Source: Myxocyprinus asiaticus
Lineage: Eukaryota; Chordata; Actinopteri; Cypriniformes; Catostomidae
Assembly (NCBI RefSeq): GCF_019703515.2
Contig: NC_059351.1
Location: 20,599,001-20,663,000 of the forward strand
Direction: 5' to 3'
DNA length: 64,000 nucleotides
Part shown: positions 45,520 to 58,330 of the stretch, piece after piece
Layout: each line of letters opens with the position of its first letter
Position numbering within the stretch: position 1 is the stretch's first letter
Made by a program: the position numbers and the translations under genes
Notes under the pieces: model-generated
Told to the model about the DNA's origin: nothing
Seen by the model: only the letters and a program-made list of their open reading frames with translations
Databases searched by the model: none

Positions 45520-46075
45520 TATAGTGCTAAGTTGCTAGGGCATTGCTAAGCAGTTGCTAAAGTTTTTGTGTGGTTTCTAGGGTATTGCTGTTGCTAAAGT
45601 ATTTGTGTTATTTCTAGGGCATTGCTAAGCAGTTGCTAGGGTGTTTGGGATGGTTTCTAGGGTGTTGCTAAGCGGTTGCTAAAGTTTTTGGTATGGTTGC
45701 TAGGGCATTGCTAAGCGGTTGCTAAAGTTTTTGGTATGGTTTCTAGGGTATTGCTAAACTGTTGCTAAAGTGTTTGTGTTATTTCTAGGACATTGCTAAG
45801 CAGTTGCAATGGTGTTTGGTATGGTTGCTAGGGCATTGCTAAGCAGTTGCTAAAATTTTTGTGTGGTTTCTAGGGTATTGCTGTTGCTAAAGTATTTGTG
45901 TTATTTCTAGGCATTGTTAAGCAGTTGCTAGGGTGTTTGGGATGGTTTCTAGGGCATTGCTAAGTGGTTGCTAAAGTGTTTGGCATGGTTGCTAGGGCAT
46001 TGCTAAGCAGTTGCTAAAGTTTTTGTGTGATTTCTAGGGCATTGCTAAGCAGTTACTAAAGTGTTTGTGGCTGTT
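45520..46075. repeat. 42-bp minisatellite
   Basis: About 13 units of the type TTGCTAAGCAGTTGCTAAAG followed by TTTTTGTGTGGTTTCTAGGGCA. Two variants (GGTATGGTTGCTAGGG and GTGTTATTTCTAGGG) alternate, hinting at a higher-order unit. The complement of the core, CCTAGCAA(C), links it to the intronic array at 8.5-8.8 kb. Confidence 0.9.
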
Positions 46076-46915
46076 ACATAACATTCAACCCCAAAATTTT
46101 TTGAATTTACAGTTTTGAAACAAATATATATTTTTTATAAATGTGTGATTATATTTTCTTTTTTTTTCTTTTTTTTTTATAAGGCATGTAGAAACTGAGT
46201 GATACTAAGATAAAGGAATAAATTATCTATTTAATTTGTATCTAAAATATATCTCTTCAAGTACCGTATATAAATTATCCACTATATTCCTGAGTCCCAT
46301 GATGCTTTGCGGGCGATGTGGGCGGAACTTCCGGTTAAGTGTAAACAATTGTTATGTACTAACGCAGCAGTACATAGCATATGGGTTTGATGATGATGGC
46401 CAAATATTGCAAATAGAAGCATTTTAGTTATTTTGTTGAGTCTTCAACAAGCAGACTAACCTGAAAAGCTATGTAGCTTATTAGCGCCTTCACTGCTGTA
46501 AAGTTGGATATGTTTTGAGAACTGTAGATAATTATGGTTATTTTAAAGCATATATTGAGTCAAGTCTGAACCAGAAGAGTTTGTTGTACCGATATTATGT
46601 ACTTACTGCAGATACAGCCCTTACGAATGTATGGCTATATATTGATACATGTAAAAAATATATATAGCAATAACAAGACAAAAACTGTACTACATTTTTA
46701 CATGTAATAGCTTTATTGAAACACTCAAATCATTTATCTTTCATTAGTTAATGCATGGGTTTACAGCATTAAATGTCTCAAAAATATATTCCCAATATGC
46801 CTACAAAGGTCCCCAATTCTTTAGATTCAGGCAAATGAAGACATAAATGTAAATTCAGTGACAGATTTGCTTTCCACATAGTATTTCAAACTGTTGGACA
46901 AAATCTATAACCATT
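46076..46915. other. No recognised feature
   Basis: AT-rich; a GC-richer patch at 46,295-46,340 (GGGCGGAACTTCC) has a partial inverse match at about 48,860. No gene seen. Confidence 0.3.
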
Positions 46916-46916
46916 T

Positions 46917-46972
46917 TTATTTATTTATTTATTTATTTTTTTTTTTTTTTTGTTTACATTTTTCACACATTA

Positions 46973-47017
<45 letters not shown>

Positions 47018-47541
47018 TATGTATATAATTACAGAATATATTTCTCATAGATTTGTGTATATATATTTAACATACATGTTTCCATATACAGTATATGTTA
47101 AAATATAGTGCATATATGTTCAAATGTATGTATACTCAATATAGATATATTTGTAACTATATGAATATATATACATTTACATATATGGATATATATTACA
47201 GTATATATATCCTCAGAATTGTGTACATACAGTATATTGCTTATACATATTCTTATATAAATGTGACTATATATACAACATATATGTTAAAATATATTTA
47301 AGCACACACTACCATTTTTTATCACATGCACATCTATATATTATGAAGTGTATTATTGAATATAAAATGACATACATTACAATATATAAAGACATATATT
47401 GTCATATATTTCCCAATATATGAAAAGCGGCAATTCCTTATGTATTACCCAGTATATTGTAATATATTAACACAATGTATTATTCTATATAATTATGAAT
47501 ATACTGAAAATTATTTAATGTATTGAGCCTTAATTTATAAG

Positions 47542-47599
<58 letters not shown>

Positions 47600-47600
47600 C
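46917..47600. repeat. Microsatellite cluster: (TTTA)n, poly-T, (TA)n, (CA)n, ATATAC-rich
   Basis: (TTTA)n with T run 46,917-46,951, (TA)n/(CA)n 46,973-47,016, degenerate ATATA repeats to about 47,500, then a pure (AT)n of about 25 units at 47,544-47,596. Confidence 0.92.
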
Positions 47601-49088
47601 TTTGCATAAGGGAGGGGAGGTCCGGATAGCAGGTTGCTCGTGTATTACAGGACTCAGGCGATGAGAATGTCATGCTGCTGTTTTTCAGATAAAATACAAT
47701 TATTTTGAGGGAGATGAATGTGTAGTAAGCTCAATCTAGCTTTATAATTGTGAGTTTACACACATAACTCTGTATCTAAATGCTATAACCTACATGAAAT
47801 ATTTTAGTGTTGACTGAACAACTGATCCTGTTGATAGATTTAATTTATTGTTCTTGTGTAGGAAATAACGATGTCTTAACAGCCACACAATAAACTGTAC
47901 CGTACAAAAAGAACTACATGCAATACAAATAAACATATTTATTTGGACATACATTATAAACATTGTACACAAAATTTCAATGTTCTCTGTAAAGCAACTA
48001 TAAAACAGTATGTATTATTAAAGCACTGTACAAATAAATTTAATTGATACTGAATTAATGTCCACACTGTTTTCCAAATCCCCTTTTCCCCTTAAGGGAA
48101 GACATGCACATTCTGCAAAGACACTCAGAAGAAAGTGAATTACAGGCAGGAAAAATGCAGGAAAGAGGAAAATCATAATACAGTTAATTTCAAACATGAT
48201 AAAACATCTCACTACTGTACATGTCTCATATAATAATTATGGTCTTTCACTGTAGAATTTATCCATTTAGCATCACAGCATGAAAACAGTTGAAAACATC
48301 GTCACTAATCACAGATAGTTCAGGAAAAACACAGTTCAATTTTATACTCGGTAATAATGCCATTTCAAAACACATGAAGCATTCACAAAGGCCAACGCTG
48401 AATAGAAATGAACAAACTCTCAACTTTTCTAATGAACTTTCAGCACATGTGCACACACGTTAGCACAATAATGCTATCGTTTATATGTAATTCATTGCGT
48501 TCCGTTTCTGGATGTCTATCGTAGCCGGACCGTAACAGTGGATAATATAAGTAATCCCTGCTGTTGTGTGACTTTTTGCCAATAAAGTGAAAAGAGTACA
48601 CAAACAAATTATTCCAAGTTTTTTCTAACAGATGTTCCTAATTCAATCCTTCTGTAGGCAGCCGATGGAAGAAGGTGCATCTGGGACTGGAGCGCTTTGT
48701 TTGTAAGTGGTTTCTGATCATAACATTGCTGTTGTAGATCAAACTTTTGTTTCAATTAATTATTAGGATAACCATTAACTGCACACATTGTCTGGGAAAT
48801 TGTAAAGACATCTTACATTTAAAAAGCAAGAATCTAACCGCATGACATAGCCAACAGGAAATTCCGCCCACCTAGCGAAATACAGTGGACTCGCTGAGAA
48901 TATTTTGGATATTGGGATGAAATAATGTAGCACTTTAGGGTTAGGTTTAGGATTAGTTGACACATAACTACAAGGCTGTAACCACAGATTTATAGTAGCA
49001 CTGGGGATTTGAAGTTGAAGTTTTTGAAGTCTTTCCCTGCTTAGCAAAATAAAGATTGAATTATGCCGAAAATACATGAAACAGCCAT
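47601..49088. other. No gene recognised
   Basis: Unique-looking sequence. A splice-like segment at about 48,657-48,703 was considered and not accepted (see rejected list). Confidence 0.3.
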
Positions 49089-49881
49089 TGAAAAACCAGT
49101 CATGGGCAATAGCTTAGCTACAAATAGCGAAGATGTTAGCTTAACTACATTTCTGAGTAGCGAATTGGTAGCTTTGCTAGTTTATAAAACAAGTAGCTTT
49201 TCAGTAGCGAAGCTATATTTTTGATTAGGTAGCGGAAAAAAGCTACACCACTACATCATGCATGCACCTGGTGTTTACTATCGCTAGTTTTGAATCAGAA
49301 CTAAAGATGTAAGACTCAAATTAATTGCTCATCTGAGTTGGTTCTTTACAATGAATTGGTCAAATGTGATAGCAAAGCAGTCTGAATCAGTTTGCGATTC
49401 AATCTGAATGACTCAGAAAGCTCACACGTGCACTGCTGAATCATTTGGTTGCGTGCTCTCACTTGGCAACACGCTCACAGTATATTTTAAAATATGGAAA
49501 ATAAACATAATGCTGGTTGCAGTGGATCTACAATAAAAGATTACCAAACCTGCAAATGAGTCCTGTCGTTTGCCAGTGATGAAGAAGGTCTTTATTAAAT
49601 TCAATACGTGTGCAGCTTGTGAGCGACTACTGCAGGTAAAGATATTTTACCACCAAAAGTCTATCAAAACATTCAGCAGCCTACATGAAAACACATCAAA
49701 AAAGTACCATGGCATTACCATAATTTTTGGACATGTACCATTACCTGGGGGGCACCATGTTAAGGCAATGGTATATGAACAAGTTAATCACACAGTGACG
49801 TACCATAGTAGTACCATGGTATTTTTTGAATTACCTTGAAGCACCTTGTAAATTCAATTGTATATGAATATGGTAATCATA

Positions 49882-51469
49882 CAGTTGTGCTCAAAAGTTT
49901 GCATACCCTGGCAGAAATTGTGAAATTTTGGCATTGATTTTGAAAATATGACTGATCATGCAAAAAAACTGTCTTTTATTTAAGGATAGTGATCATATGA
50001 AGCCATTTATTATCACATAGTTGTTTGGCTCCTTTTTAAATCATAATGATAACAGAAATCAACCAAATGGCCCTGATCAAAAGTTTACATACCCTTGAAT
50101 GTTTGGCCTTGTTACAGACACACAAGGTGACACACACAGGTTTAAATGGCAATTAAAAGTTAATTTCCTACACCTGTGGCTTTTTAAATTGCAATTAGTG
50201 TCTGTGTATAAATAGTCAATGAGTTTGTTAGCTCTCATGTAGATGCACTGAGCAGGCTAGATACTGAGCCATGGGGAGCAGAAAAGAACTGTCAAAAGAC
50301 TTGCGTAACAAGGTAATGGAAATTTATAAAGATGGAAAAGGATATAAAAAGATATCCAAAGCCTTGAAAATGCCAGTCAGTACTGTTTAATCACTCTTGA
50401 TACCAAGCCAAGGTCAGGTAGACCAAGAAAGATTTCAGCCACAACTGCCAGAAGAATTGTTCGGGATACAAAGAAAAACCCACAGATAACCTCAGGAGAA
50501 ATACAGGCTGCTCTGGAAAAAGACGGTGTGGTTGTTTCAAGGAGCACAATACGATGATACTTGAACAAAAATGAGCTGCATGGTCGAGTTGCCAGAAAGA
50601 AGCCTTTACTGCACCAATGCCACAAAAAAGCCCGGTTACAATATGCCTGACAACACCTTGACACGCCTCACAGCTTCTGGCACTCTGTAATTTGGATAGA
50701 GCTTTATGGTCACAACCATAAGCGCTATGTTTGGAGGGGGGTCAACAAGGCCTATAGTGAAAAGTGTACCATCCCCACTGTGAAGCATGGTGGTGGCTCA
50801 CTGATGTTTTGGGGGTGTGTGAGCTCTAAAGGCACGGGGAATCTTGTGATTGATGGCAAGATGAATGCAGCATGTTATCAGAAAATACTGGCAGACAATT
50901 TGCATTCTTCTGCACGAAAGCTGCGCATGGGACGCTCTTGGACATTCCAGCATGACAATGACCCTAAGCACAAGGCCAAGTTGACCCTCCAGTGGTTACA
51001 GCAGAAAAAGGTGAAGATTCTGGAGTGGCCATCACAGTCTCCTGATCTTAATATCATCGAGCCACTCTGGGGAGATCTCAAACGTGCGGTTCATGCAAGA
51101 CGACCAAAGACTTTGCATGAGCTGGTGGCATTTTGCCAAGACAAATGGGCAGCTATACCACCTGCAAGAATTTGGGGCATCATAGACAAATATTACAAAA
51201 GACTGCACGCTGTCATTGATGCTAAAGGGGTATTAAGAACACAGTATTAAGAACTAAGGGTATGCAGACTTTTGAACGGGGTCATTTCATTTTTTTCTTT
51301 GTTGCCATGTTTTGTTTTATGATTGTGTCATTCTGTTATAACCTACAGTTGAATATGAATCTCATAAGAAATAATAGAAATGTGTTTTGCCTGCTCACTC
51401 ATGTTTTCTTTAAAAATGGTACATATATTTCCAATTCTCCAAGAGTATGCAAACTTTTGAGCACAACTG
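49882..51469 (+). mobile_element. Full-length Tc1-like transposon, inactive
   Basis: Inverted ends CAGTTGTGCTCAAAAGTTTG (49882) and CAAACTTTTGAGCACAACTG (ending 51469) are perfect over 20 bp and flanked by TA. It is inserted in the hAT-like element at 49,097-52,089. Confidence 0.95.
50271..51250 (+). pseudogene. Tc1-like transposase pseudogene
   Basis: ATG at 50271, stop at 51248. The N-terminal part (LSKDLRNKVMEIYKDGKGYK) is read until TAA near 50,387, where a short deletion shifts the frame. PRKISATTARRIVRDTKKNP follows. A stop (TGA) near 50,648 lies after KARLQYA. The first catalytic Asp is deleted: the text jumps from VIW to IELYGHNHKRYVW near 50,690. From 50,780 the frame is open for 156 codons with QHDNDPKH (second Asp) and SPDLNIIEPLW (third Glu). 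Confidence 0.92.
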
Positions 51470-52227
51470 TATATCAAATTACAATGGTAGTAACATGGTA
51501 TTATTTGAAGTACTTTGAAGCACCATGTAAATACAGAATGGTACATAAATATGGTAATTGTATCTCACATTGTGCTCACACACACAAGAAATTTGGCCTC
51601 TGATCAGATGCTTCTAGTACAGAAATACAACAGCTAGACACAGAATTACAGGAAAAAATAAAAGGTAATTATGTTCAAAATCAAATGGCTATGGGTTGGT
51701 AGAGATAGTAGTATAAATATGAAAAATAAAATGTAGAAATAGTGATTTTTCATTTTGAACACATGGGTTTGTATAGGTAGCATGTATAAATATGAATTTA
51801 CATGTTTTTTTTTTACACGCACATACATTTCATATTGCACCATACTGTATACATGTATACTGCATTGCACTATACTGTACTATACTGTACCATGGCTTAG
51901 ATAAGCATCATGTGATGTCTTTTAGATTCTTTGTCTGTGACGGTATGCTCTGTGCATCGGGTAAAAAAAAGAAAAAAAAAGTTTAAATGTAGCAAGCTAC
52001 TTGTTGCTTGTAGTGTAACTTGCTACTTCCTCTTAAGTGTAGCTTTTAGCTTAGCTTACTAAATTTTTTGAGTAGCTTGCCCAACACTGTGAAAAACCCA
52101 TATTTGTTGACAGCTTCTCTGAATATCTACATTTATTTATTAGCAGTTCCTTTTATTCAAAGCAACTTCCAAATGAGGAATACAGCAACAAAAGCATATT
52201 ACATCTTTATGAAAAAGTATAGAACAT

Positions 52228-52494
52228 TGTGACAAGGAGGAGGGTGGGGCCGGGCCGTGACTACGCACGCCCGGCCCCCAGTTGGTCTAATCAGACAAGG
52301 AGAGGGATAAATGCAGCGGAATGCGGCAGTTCGGGAGAGAGAGAGCCACATGCAGCTGCCGTGTGTGTGTTTGTGGCTCTCTCTCTCCTGAACTGCCGCG
52401 TTCCGCTGCATTTATCCCTCTGCTCGGCTGATTAGCCCAATTTGGGGCCGGGCGTGCGTAGTCACGGCCCGGCCCCGCCCTCCTCTTGTCACAA
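52228..52494. repeat. 265-bp near-perfect hairpin (foldback element)
   Basis: Left arm GTGACAAGGAGGAGGGTGGG with CCGGGCCGTGACTACGCACG pairs with the right arm CGTGCGTAGTCACGGCCCGG and CTTGTCAC; the two arms meet around 52,355. The next inner part GATAAATGCAGCGGAA pairs with TTCCGCTGCATTTATC. GC content is far above the flanks. AACAT-type sequence flanks both sides, a possible short duplication. Confidence 0.9.
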
Positions 52495-53225
52495 ACATAT
52501 ATAGCACACTAAAACAACTTTATAGAACAAAGTATAGTTTTATAAAATGTACAAACTGCATCCTTTGACAGCCAACTATAGACACAAAGTATGGCAGTAC
52601 AATAAACAATAGCTTGTTCAAAGGCCTTTGTCCTAACAGTTTTCTGAACCCTAGTTCTGCCAGGCCGGAGCATATGTGCCACTGATTTTGCATTCCCTGC
52701 CCTGGTTGTGAGTGAGTTGTTGGCCTGACTCACTGGCATCATGCCTGGCATCTCTATAAAAGCTGGATGGCGGGAATTAGCAAGCATCGGACCATTCCTG
52801 TCAATGCCCACCCACAAATCCATCATACCACATCAACGGCTTAGAGATATTGGGTCAAGGAGCCATCAAACGTGTGCGTGCCAAACCTTAGAGTAATGAA
52901 ATTACAATGATGATTGTGAAAATCATTGAATTAACAGGAATATAATTCATTTCCTAATACAGCGGCTAGTCTGCACAAGCAGAAATTATTGGCATACTGT
53001 GAAAAATAAAATTTTTACGCTGAGTTCATCCCTTTTCTTTGGTATTCATAAATGTGATTATTCACATTGCCTTGGGAATAGTATAAAAGTCTAACAAAGA
53101 AATATAAATGAACAGCACTGGTTAATTTAATCATCCTGCAAGCAGGATTTCGTGGAATTCTATTTAATCTTGTTTATTGTGTCCTGTTACATAATTCCAC
53201 AATTTAACAGCTCTGAATTTTAAGG
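52495..53225. other. No gene recognised
   Basis: Contains an isolated CTCTATAAAAGC near 52,752 without a supported downstream exon. Otherwise AT-rich. Confidence 0.3.
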
Positions 53226-53458
53226 AAAAAACCACCCAAAAATAAAATTTTCATTTATTTACTCAACCTCATTCCAAACCGAGTTTCAAAATGACCATTC
53301 ACTTTTATGATATGGATAAAAGCTGGTTGGACATTCTGCTATAAATAACTAATTTGTGTTCTGCTAAAGAAAGAAAGCTGTGATACAGTTTATAACGATA
53401 TGAGGGTGACTAAATGATGATAAAATGTAATTTTTTGGGGTGAAATGTTCCTTTTAAA
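53226..53458. repeat. CACCCAAAAAT-type MITE, copy 1
   Basis: Ends AAGGAAAAAACCACCCAAAAA and TTTTTTGGGGTGAAATGTTCC with the AATTTTCATTTATTTACTC core of a common fish MITE. Related to 55,384-55,470. Confidence 0.7.
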
Positions 53459-53479
53459 TGGACTGCTTAAATGTTTTGA

Positions 53480-54050
53480 AGGGTGATTCTCACGAAACCT
53501 TTTATGAAAATGTCCTGGTCCTATTTTACTCCAAAATCAAAAGAAACAAATAAGAAATTATATTTTGCAAATAGAAAATGAATCCATTTTTGGGCCATTA
53601 AGATTTTTTACATTTATTTATTTTTATGACACTTAAACATACTTTACCCCCAATTCTCATTAATGCAATGCAAAAAAGATGGCATTATGATATTCTCATT
53701 ACTGCAACATGAAAAATAAATTCTATATATTATTTAAATTGCAAATTATTTTTACATCATAGTAGTACTCCCTTGATACTAAAAAATCTTTGTAATACAG
53801 AAACAAAATGACTGTGTTACAGTAATGAGAATCATCTTTGATAACAACGGGAACAGTAAAAATAAACTTTCTGTACATGCCACGGTAATGAGAATTGGAG
53901 GGTAAAATGTGCTGAAAATAATGTAAAAATGGCAATGGTTCTAAAAATAAGCTTCATATTTATTATATGCAAAATATAATTTCACATTTTTTTTACTGAT
54001 TTGGAGTTATACCAGGACATTTTCTTGACAGGTTTCCTGAGAATCACCCT
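53480..54050. mobile_element. TIR MITE with GGGTGATTCTCACGAAACC ends
   Basis: Inverted ends AGGGTGATTCTCACGAAACC (53480) and GGTTTCCTGAGAATCACCCT (ending 54050), one mismatch and one variant over 20 bp. The interior has repeated AATGAGAAT(C/T) motifs and no coding sequence. No clear target duplication. Confidence 0.8.
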
Positions 54051-55383
54051 AAAATGTCATTATTTATTATATTGTAGCAGAAAAACAGAACTATCGAACA
54101 TAATGCTCTCGGGTTCAGTCAACATTCCTCCCTCCATAAACACTACACGATATCCTTGGGATTGTCGGCACTATGAAAACACTATCACTGATATGAGAAT
54201 GTTGTGTCAACATTATGTGAATGATCAGTAGTCAGCATTATCATTATACCAACCCATGTATTATGCATAATGATCTTTTGTACCACAGATGTCTTGTGTA
54301 GCAATGTAAACAAAGCAAGAGACCCCTTTTTGATGCCAAGGACCCTCAAACATGATGATCCCCTCGTGAAGGACCCCTTTTCAAAAATATATAGGCAGCT
54401 TTATATTTTAGATATAAATTCCTTTCCATACTGTGTGAGAAAAATAGTTAGCGTTATATTATAAAGACAATGTGTGGTTTGCAAAATTAAGTAATTGGCT
54501 GTTATTTTGTAATAAAGGAAATTAAGAACATTTAAAGAATGATTAAAATATAATATTAAAAATATCTTCTTCTTTTTTTTTTTACCTACTGCTAGAGTAA
54601 TATTAGATGTACAAACCTGAAGAATTTTTTTTAATTGAATTGAAATGTATTTATACTATACAATTATGAATAATATTGCCAGATTTGGTCTTTCTTTTAT
54701 TTTTAATTTTTTTCCTGGACCCCAGTTTGAAAACCCCTTGTTTAGGACATGTTGAACATCTTTTATTGGTCCTGGGATGACACTTTTGTGGAAGAAACAT
54801 AATAATAATAATAATCCTAACCATATGGTGTAACACAGTTCTTCAATATTGTTGTCACAACTTAATTTGATTGTGTGCAATCAATTTCAATTTGTAAATA
54901 AGAAGTTCACTGAATCCATTTGAGTCAGACTCAGGACAACATATATAATTTTCATTAGCCAGATGTACATGTGGTAAAAAAAAACTGCAAATTACGTTGC
55001 TTCAACAGAATGTAAATGATGCCTTTGACACGTTTCTGTCAAGTAGATGTAACAATGAATGAATGTGAAATGAAACAAGACTAGATCGAATCATTCATAT
55101 CTATATGTATATATACTGTATGTTTAATGTAAATACATAATGTAAAACATTTGTGTGGAAAACTGAGTGGAAAATTTTCCTTAGTTTTGTAAATTCATTT
55201 ATTTTATTTTTTTTGGGGTGCTGTTGAAACCCCTAACTTAACCCGTTCCTTAAACCTAACATCTGATTGGTTGATAATAGTTCCAGAACTAACAAAGTTG
55301 TTAAAATGGGAACATGTTCTACTTTGTAATGTCTAAATAACGTTAATATTGACAATAATGAATAGCATCTTATACATTTTGGC
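54051..55383. other. No recognised feature
   Basis: AT-rich non-coding sequence with short A/T runs and an (AAT)n stretch near 54,800. Confidence 0.3.
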
Positions 55384-55470
55384 TTAAAGGGTTAGTTCAC
55401 CCAAAAATTACATTGTTGTCGTAATTCGATGATGACACAACTTTCATTTTTGGGTGAACTATTCTTTTAA
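55384..55470. repeat. CACCCAAAAAT-type MITE, copy 2 (short)
   Basis: AAAGGGTTAGTTCACCCAAAA and TTTTTGGGTGAACTATTCTTT form an inverted pair around a core of about 35 bp. Confidence 0.85.
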
Positions 55471-57963
55471 ATGTGTTTAAATGTGTAAAATTATACTATG
55501 ACGTATATTATATGTCCAAAAAAGAAAAATGCCAGTTATGTTGCAAATTTAAAACACATTTTTTGTGATAAAATGAGAAGCTTGAAATGATCATGACAAC
55601 CCAGGAGCAAGAGCAGCAGCTGTGCTGTGGCACACTAATCAGTTTTTCTGTGAAATACATGAAGCATATCCCGAGACTGCCTGTAATAGCACATTGTATA
55701 AGCATCTAAATAAATAAACATATGGATGCGAAAGAAAAGATGATGCTTTCATCTGCCTGCAGGCGAAAACAGACGAATCTAAGAGAGACAAACTCGCCAT
55801 AATGCCAGGTACTGTGTGTAGTATGATACTGCTGTTGTATTAATAATTTCAATAAGGTCCCAAACGAATATCTTATTGCTAGAAGTTGCTCTTCCATAGC
55901 TCAAGAGACCTAAGTTCTGATTTAAGTATCAACTTTGTCTCAGATATTTATGCTAAAATTCCTTAAGAGAAACAGACACAGACACAAATGAAAAAACTGA
56001 TAGAGTCGTGGAGAGCAAGGGAAAAAAAATGCTAAATCCAAATAATAAAATGCATTTAACCACATAATTGCACATAGTTAGGATAGTAAACTAAATAGGC
56101 ATTGCTCTTTATTTAGAAACAATTGAGATATTATAAAGATGTAATTTGTGATTTTTCTTTCCAACAGTGTAGGTTGTGTTTGGATCCAACAAATGTGCAC
56201 CTCTCTAAAATGAAAAGTGATAGTGTGGTTGATGAAATCGCTGTCTCCTAAACACCACTGCACATTAAACAATAGCTCATGATTTATTAGTGGATGGGGG
56301 ATGAATCAACAAACATCAATGAAATGTACAGAGAGACCTATGTGTTTGACAGAGAGAGAATATGATAAAAGAATCACCACATGATTGTTTACTGTGGAAG
56401 TATAAGAATAAAGCATAACTGTGAACAAATAAATCTGTGTTCATTTAGACCCTTCATGAAAGGATGACTAAGCCTTTAAAGTCAACATGAAATAGCATTG
56501 ACAACCGTTTTCACTTCCCTAATCTGACGTATTTCAGAGTAAAACATAATATTCAACGAGGAATAAAAAAGGTTGGGATTGGATGGTGAAAAGTGGCTGG
56601 ATTTAAAATAAGAGGGCTTGTTGATGTCAGGTGGAGCAAGTTATTACATGAAAGATTACAAAGACATGTTTTTTCTTTAGAATGACAAGCATGCGCACAA
56701 TAAGACCTAGGTCCATGTGTTAAGATGTAAAAAGGGTCAATTAAAATTGTATTTGACTGTAGACAGTCAACAACTATGGCATCAACAATGACCATATCAG
56801 ATTTTCACCCATGCTTTAATTCAACACAATAATTTTTTTTAACAACTTCTCATAAATTCCATGATTGTACACCAATGGCTAAACCCATGTACAAACAATA
56901 CACATAATCTCATTCTCCACACCCCTGGTTAAAAGGCCAACATGTGTTATGTTTTAGATGCTGGTGTCCCCAATAAACTTAATTTTTGCTTAATTATCTT
57001 AAATAGCTACTCTACTCCAGCTTCACAGGAAAGACCACGCTGATCAACCCACTTCTCAGATAAGTTTTGCTGGTTCACCCTTTAGACTACCATCAAATCA
57101 GTACTAGTTACCTGCATAAGCCAGTCTGGACCATCATGGAAATTCATGCCAGCGTAAGCTGGTCTTTTGAGTTGAGACTTCAGGCACACATTGAATTGTT
57201 TGTGTACATTAAGATGTTAACACAGGTTTAGACTCAGCATTTGTTCGATCCTTGCAGAAAACAGTTGTAATTAAAGTCAAAGACTGTTTTGCCCTGGCCA
57301 GGAAAATTGCTGATATGTAAGGAAAATAGCACAGGGTACAATAGTCCAGCTTTAACTTGTGTTTACAGCATTATCAGCACGCTCTGTTTGCTTCGTCAGA
57401 CCAAAACAACGTTTTCATTCTGCATTCATTAGTGGTTTTGTTAAGGCAAACAAACCGCTAACCCTAAGTAATAATCTACTGCGCATAAAGGCTAGGGTGT
57501 ACTTTATTTTTCTGCACGGCATTTCACCTTGTGCGCGGTCGAGCGCTCAGCCTTTTGCAGTATACTCTTTTGACCGTGAGCCACATACAGACATGTTCAA
57601 CACACTTGTTGCACACTACCACTACTTTGTGATACTCTTTTACTCAAGCTGGTCTAATATAATTGCATTACTATACCTACATTTTTACATTTAAAGGATT
57701 TTTACGTGGCTTGTTGTACGTATTGTGACAGTTTCCTTGTGAAATGAGCATTAGAGGTGCTAGAACAACAATAACTTGAAATTGTATTCTCTTTCACACA
57801 AATCATGAGTAAAACGATAGATTATCAGTTCTTAAACACTTACTTTTTGCCCTGTTCCTCACACAATGCTATCTTATGACATCTTAACACTTAAGATGAC
57901 TCATTTAAATGTTTGTATTATATAACCAACTACATTTACAAGCTTGTTCAAGCACGATCAAAC
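55471..57963. other. No gene recognised
   Basis: Holds a weak copy of the GAGATATT/AAAGATG repeat seen at 44.8 and 63.5 kb (55,960-56,170), a block beginning TTTAAAGTCAACATGAAAT (56,473) that resembles a common fish repeat, and a short GCTGGTC block near 57,120-57,165. No exon seen. Confidence 0.3.
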
Positions 57964-58330
57964 TGCATTGTAGCTCAACTGAAAGAGCGTTGCAGTTGTG
58001 ATGCAAAGGACTGAGGTACGAGTCCTGAAGAGAAAGTGACATAAGCACAAAAAAATTACGTGGTTGTTTCAGCAATTGAGTTTTTGCTTTTTATGACATT
58101 ATCGGTTAGGTTTAGGTTTAAGGTTTAGGGTAGGGAGGTATTTTGGTAGGCAGTTTTGGTGATTTTAAAACCTGATAGAGCATTAACCTTAAAACTCATA
58201 TGTTTGGGAGAAAATATAACTCACCACACAGTGGACATTTCTCTTCGGAACTGCTGCAATATGTAATGAACCACCTAATTTCATTTTGCAAAAATGTCTC
58301 CACAGTCACATAATTTTCATGAGATCAGGC
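57964..58330 (+). repeat. tRNA-derived SINE-like repeat
   Basis: The head has a box A-like TAGCTCAACTGAAAGAGCG (57971-57989), an anticodon-stem-like TTGCA-GTTGTGA-TGCAA, and a box B-like GGTACGAGTCCTG (58015-58027). The acceptor stem is not paired, so this is not a functional tRNA. A body with GTTAGGTTTAGG and a tail with TTTTCATGAGATCAGGCTG follow; similar tail text (CACTATGAGACCAGGTTG) occurs at about 24,013. Confidence 0.55.

Larger units (their letters stand above)
49097..52089. mobile_element. hAT-like element with perfect 8-bp target duplication, hosting a Tc1
   Basis: Ends CAGTCATGGGCAATAGCTTAG (49097) and GAGTAGCTTGCCCAACACTG (ending 52089); outer bases CAGT..GGGCAA pair with TTGCCC..ACTG. 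Flanked by TGAAAAAC at 49089-49096 and 52090-52097. Both ends are rich in AGCTA/TAGCT. Without the nested 1.6-kb Tc1 the element is about 1.4 kb and has no transposase. Palindromic TACCATGG-type motifs lie on both sides of the nested Tc1. Confidence 0.88.

Noticed and set aside
45520..46075. CRISPR-like array
   Set aside because: Units are contiguous variants without distinct spacers, in a vertebrate genome; it is a minisatellite.
48657..48703. Splice-like segment TGTAG|GCAGCCGATGGAAG ... TTTGTTT|GTAAGT
   Set aside because: Acceptor and donor look good, but no neighbouring exon or recognisable protein was found; a single short match is expected by chance in 47 kb.
52752..52762. CTCTATAAAAGC as a gene promoter
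   Set aside because: No supported transcript, start codon context or exon follows.
57964..58035. Functional tRNA gene
   Set aside because: Box A and B are present, but the acceptor stem is not paired and the anticodon arm is altered.
58104..58132. Telomere-like GTTAGGTTTAGG array
   Set aside because: Very short and part of a dispersed SINE-like repeat.
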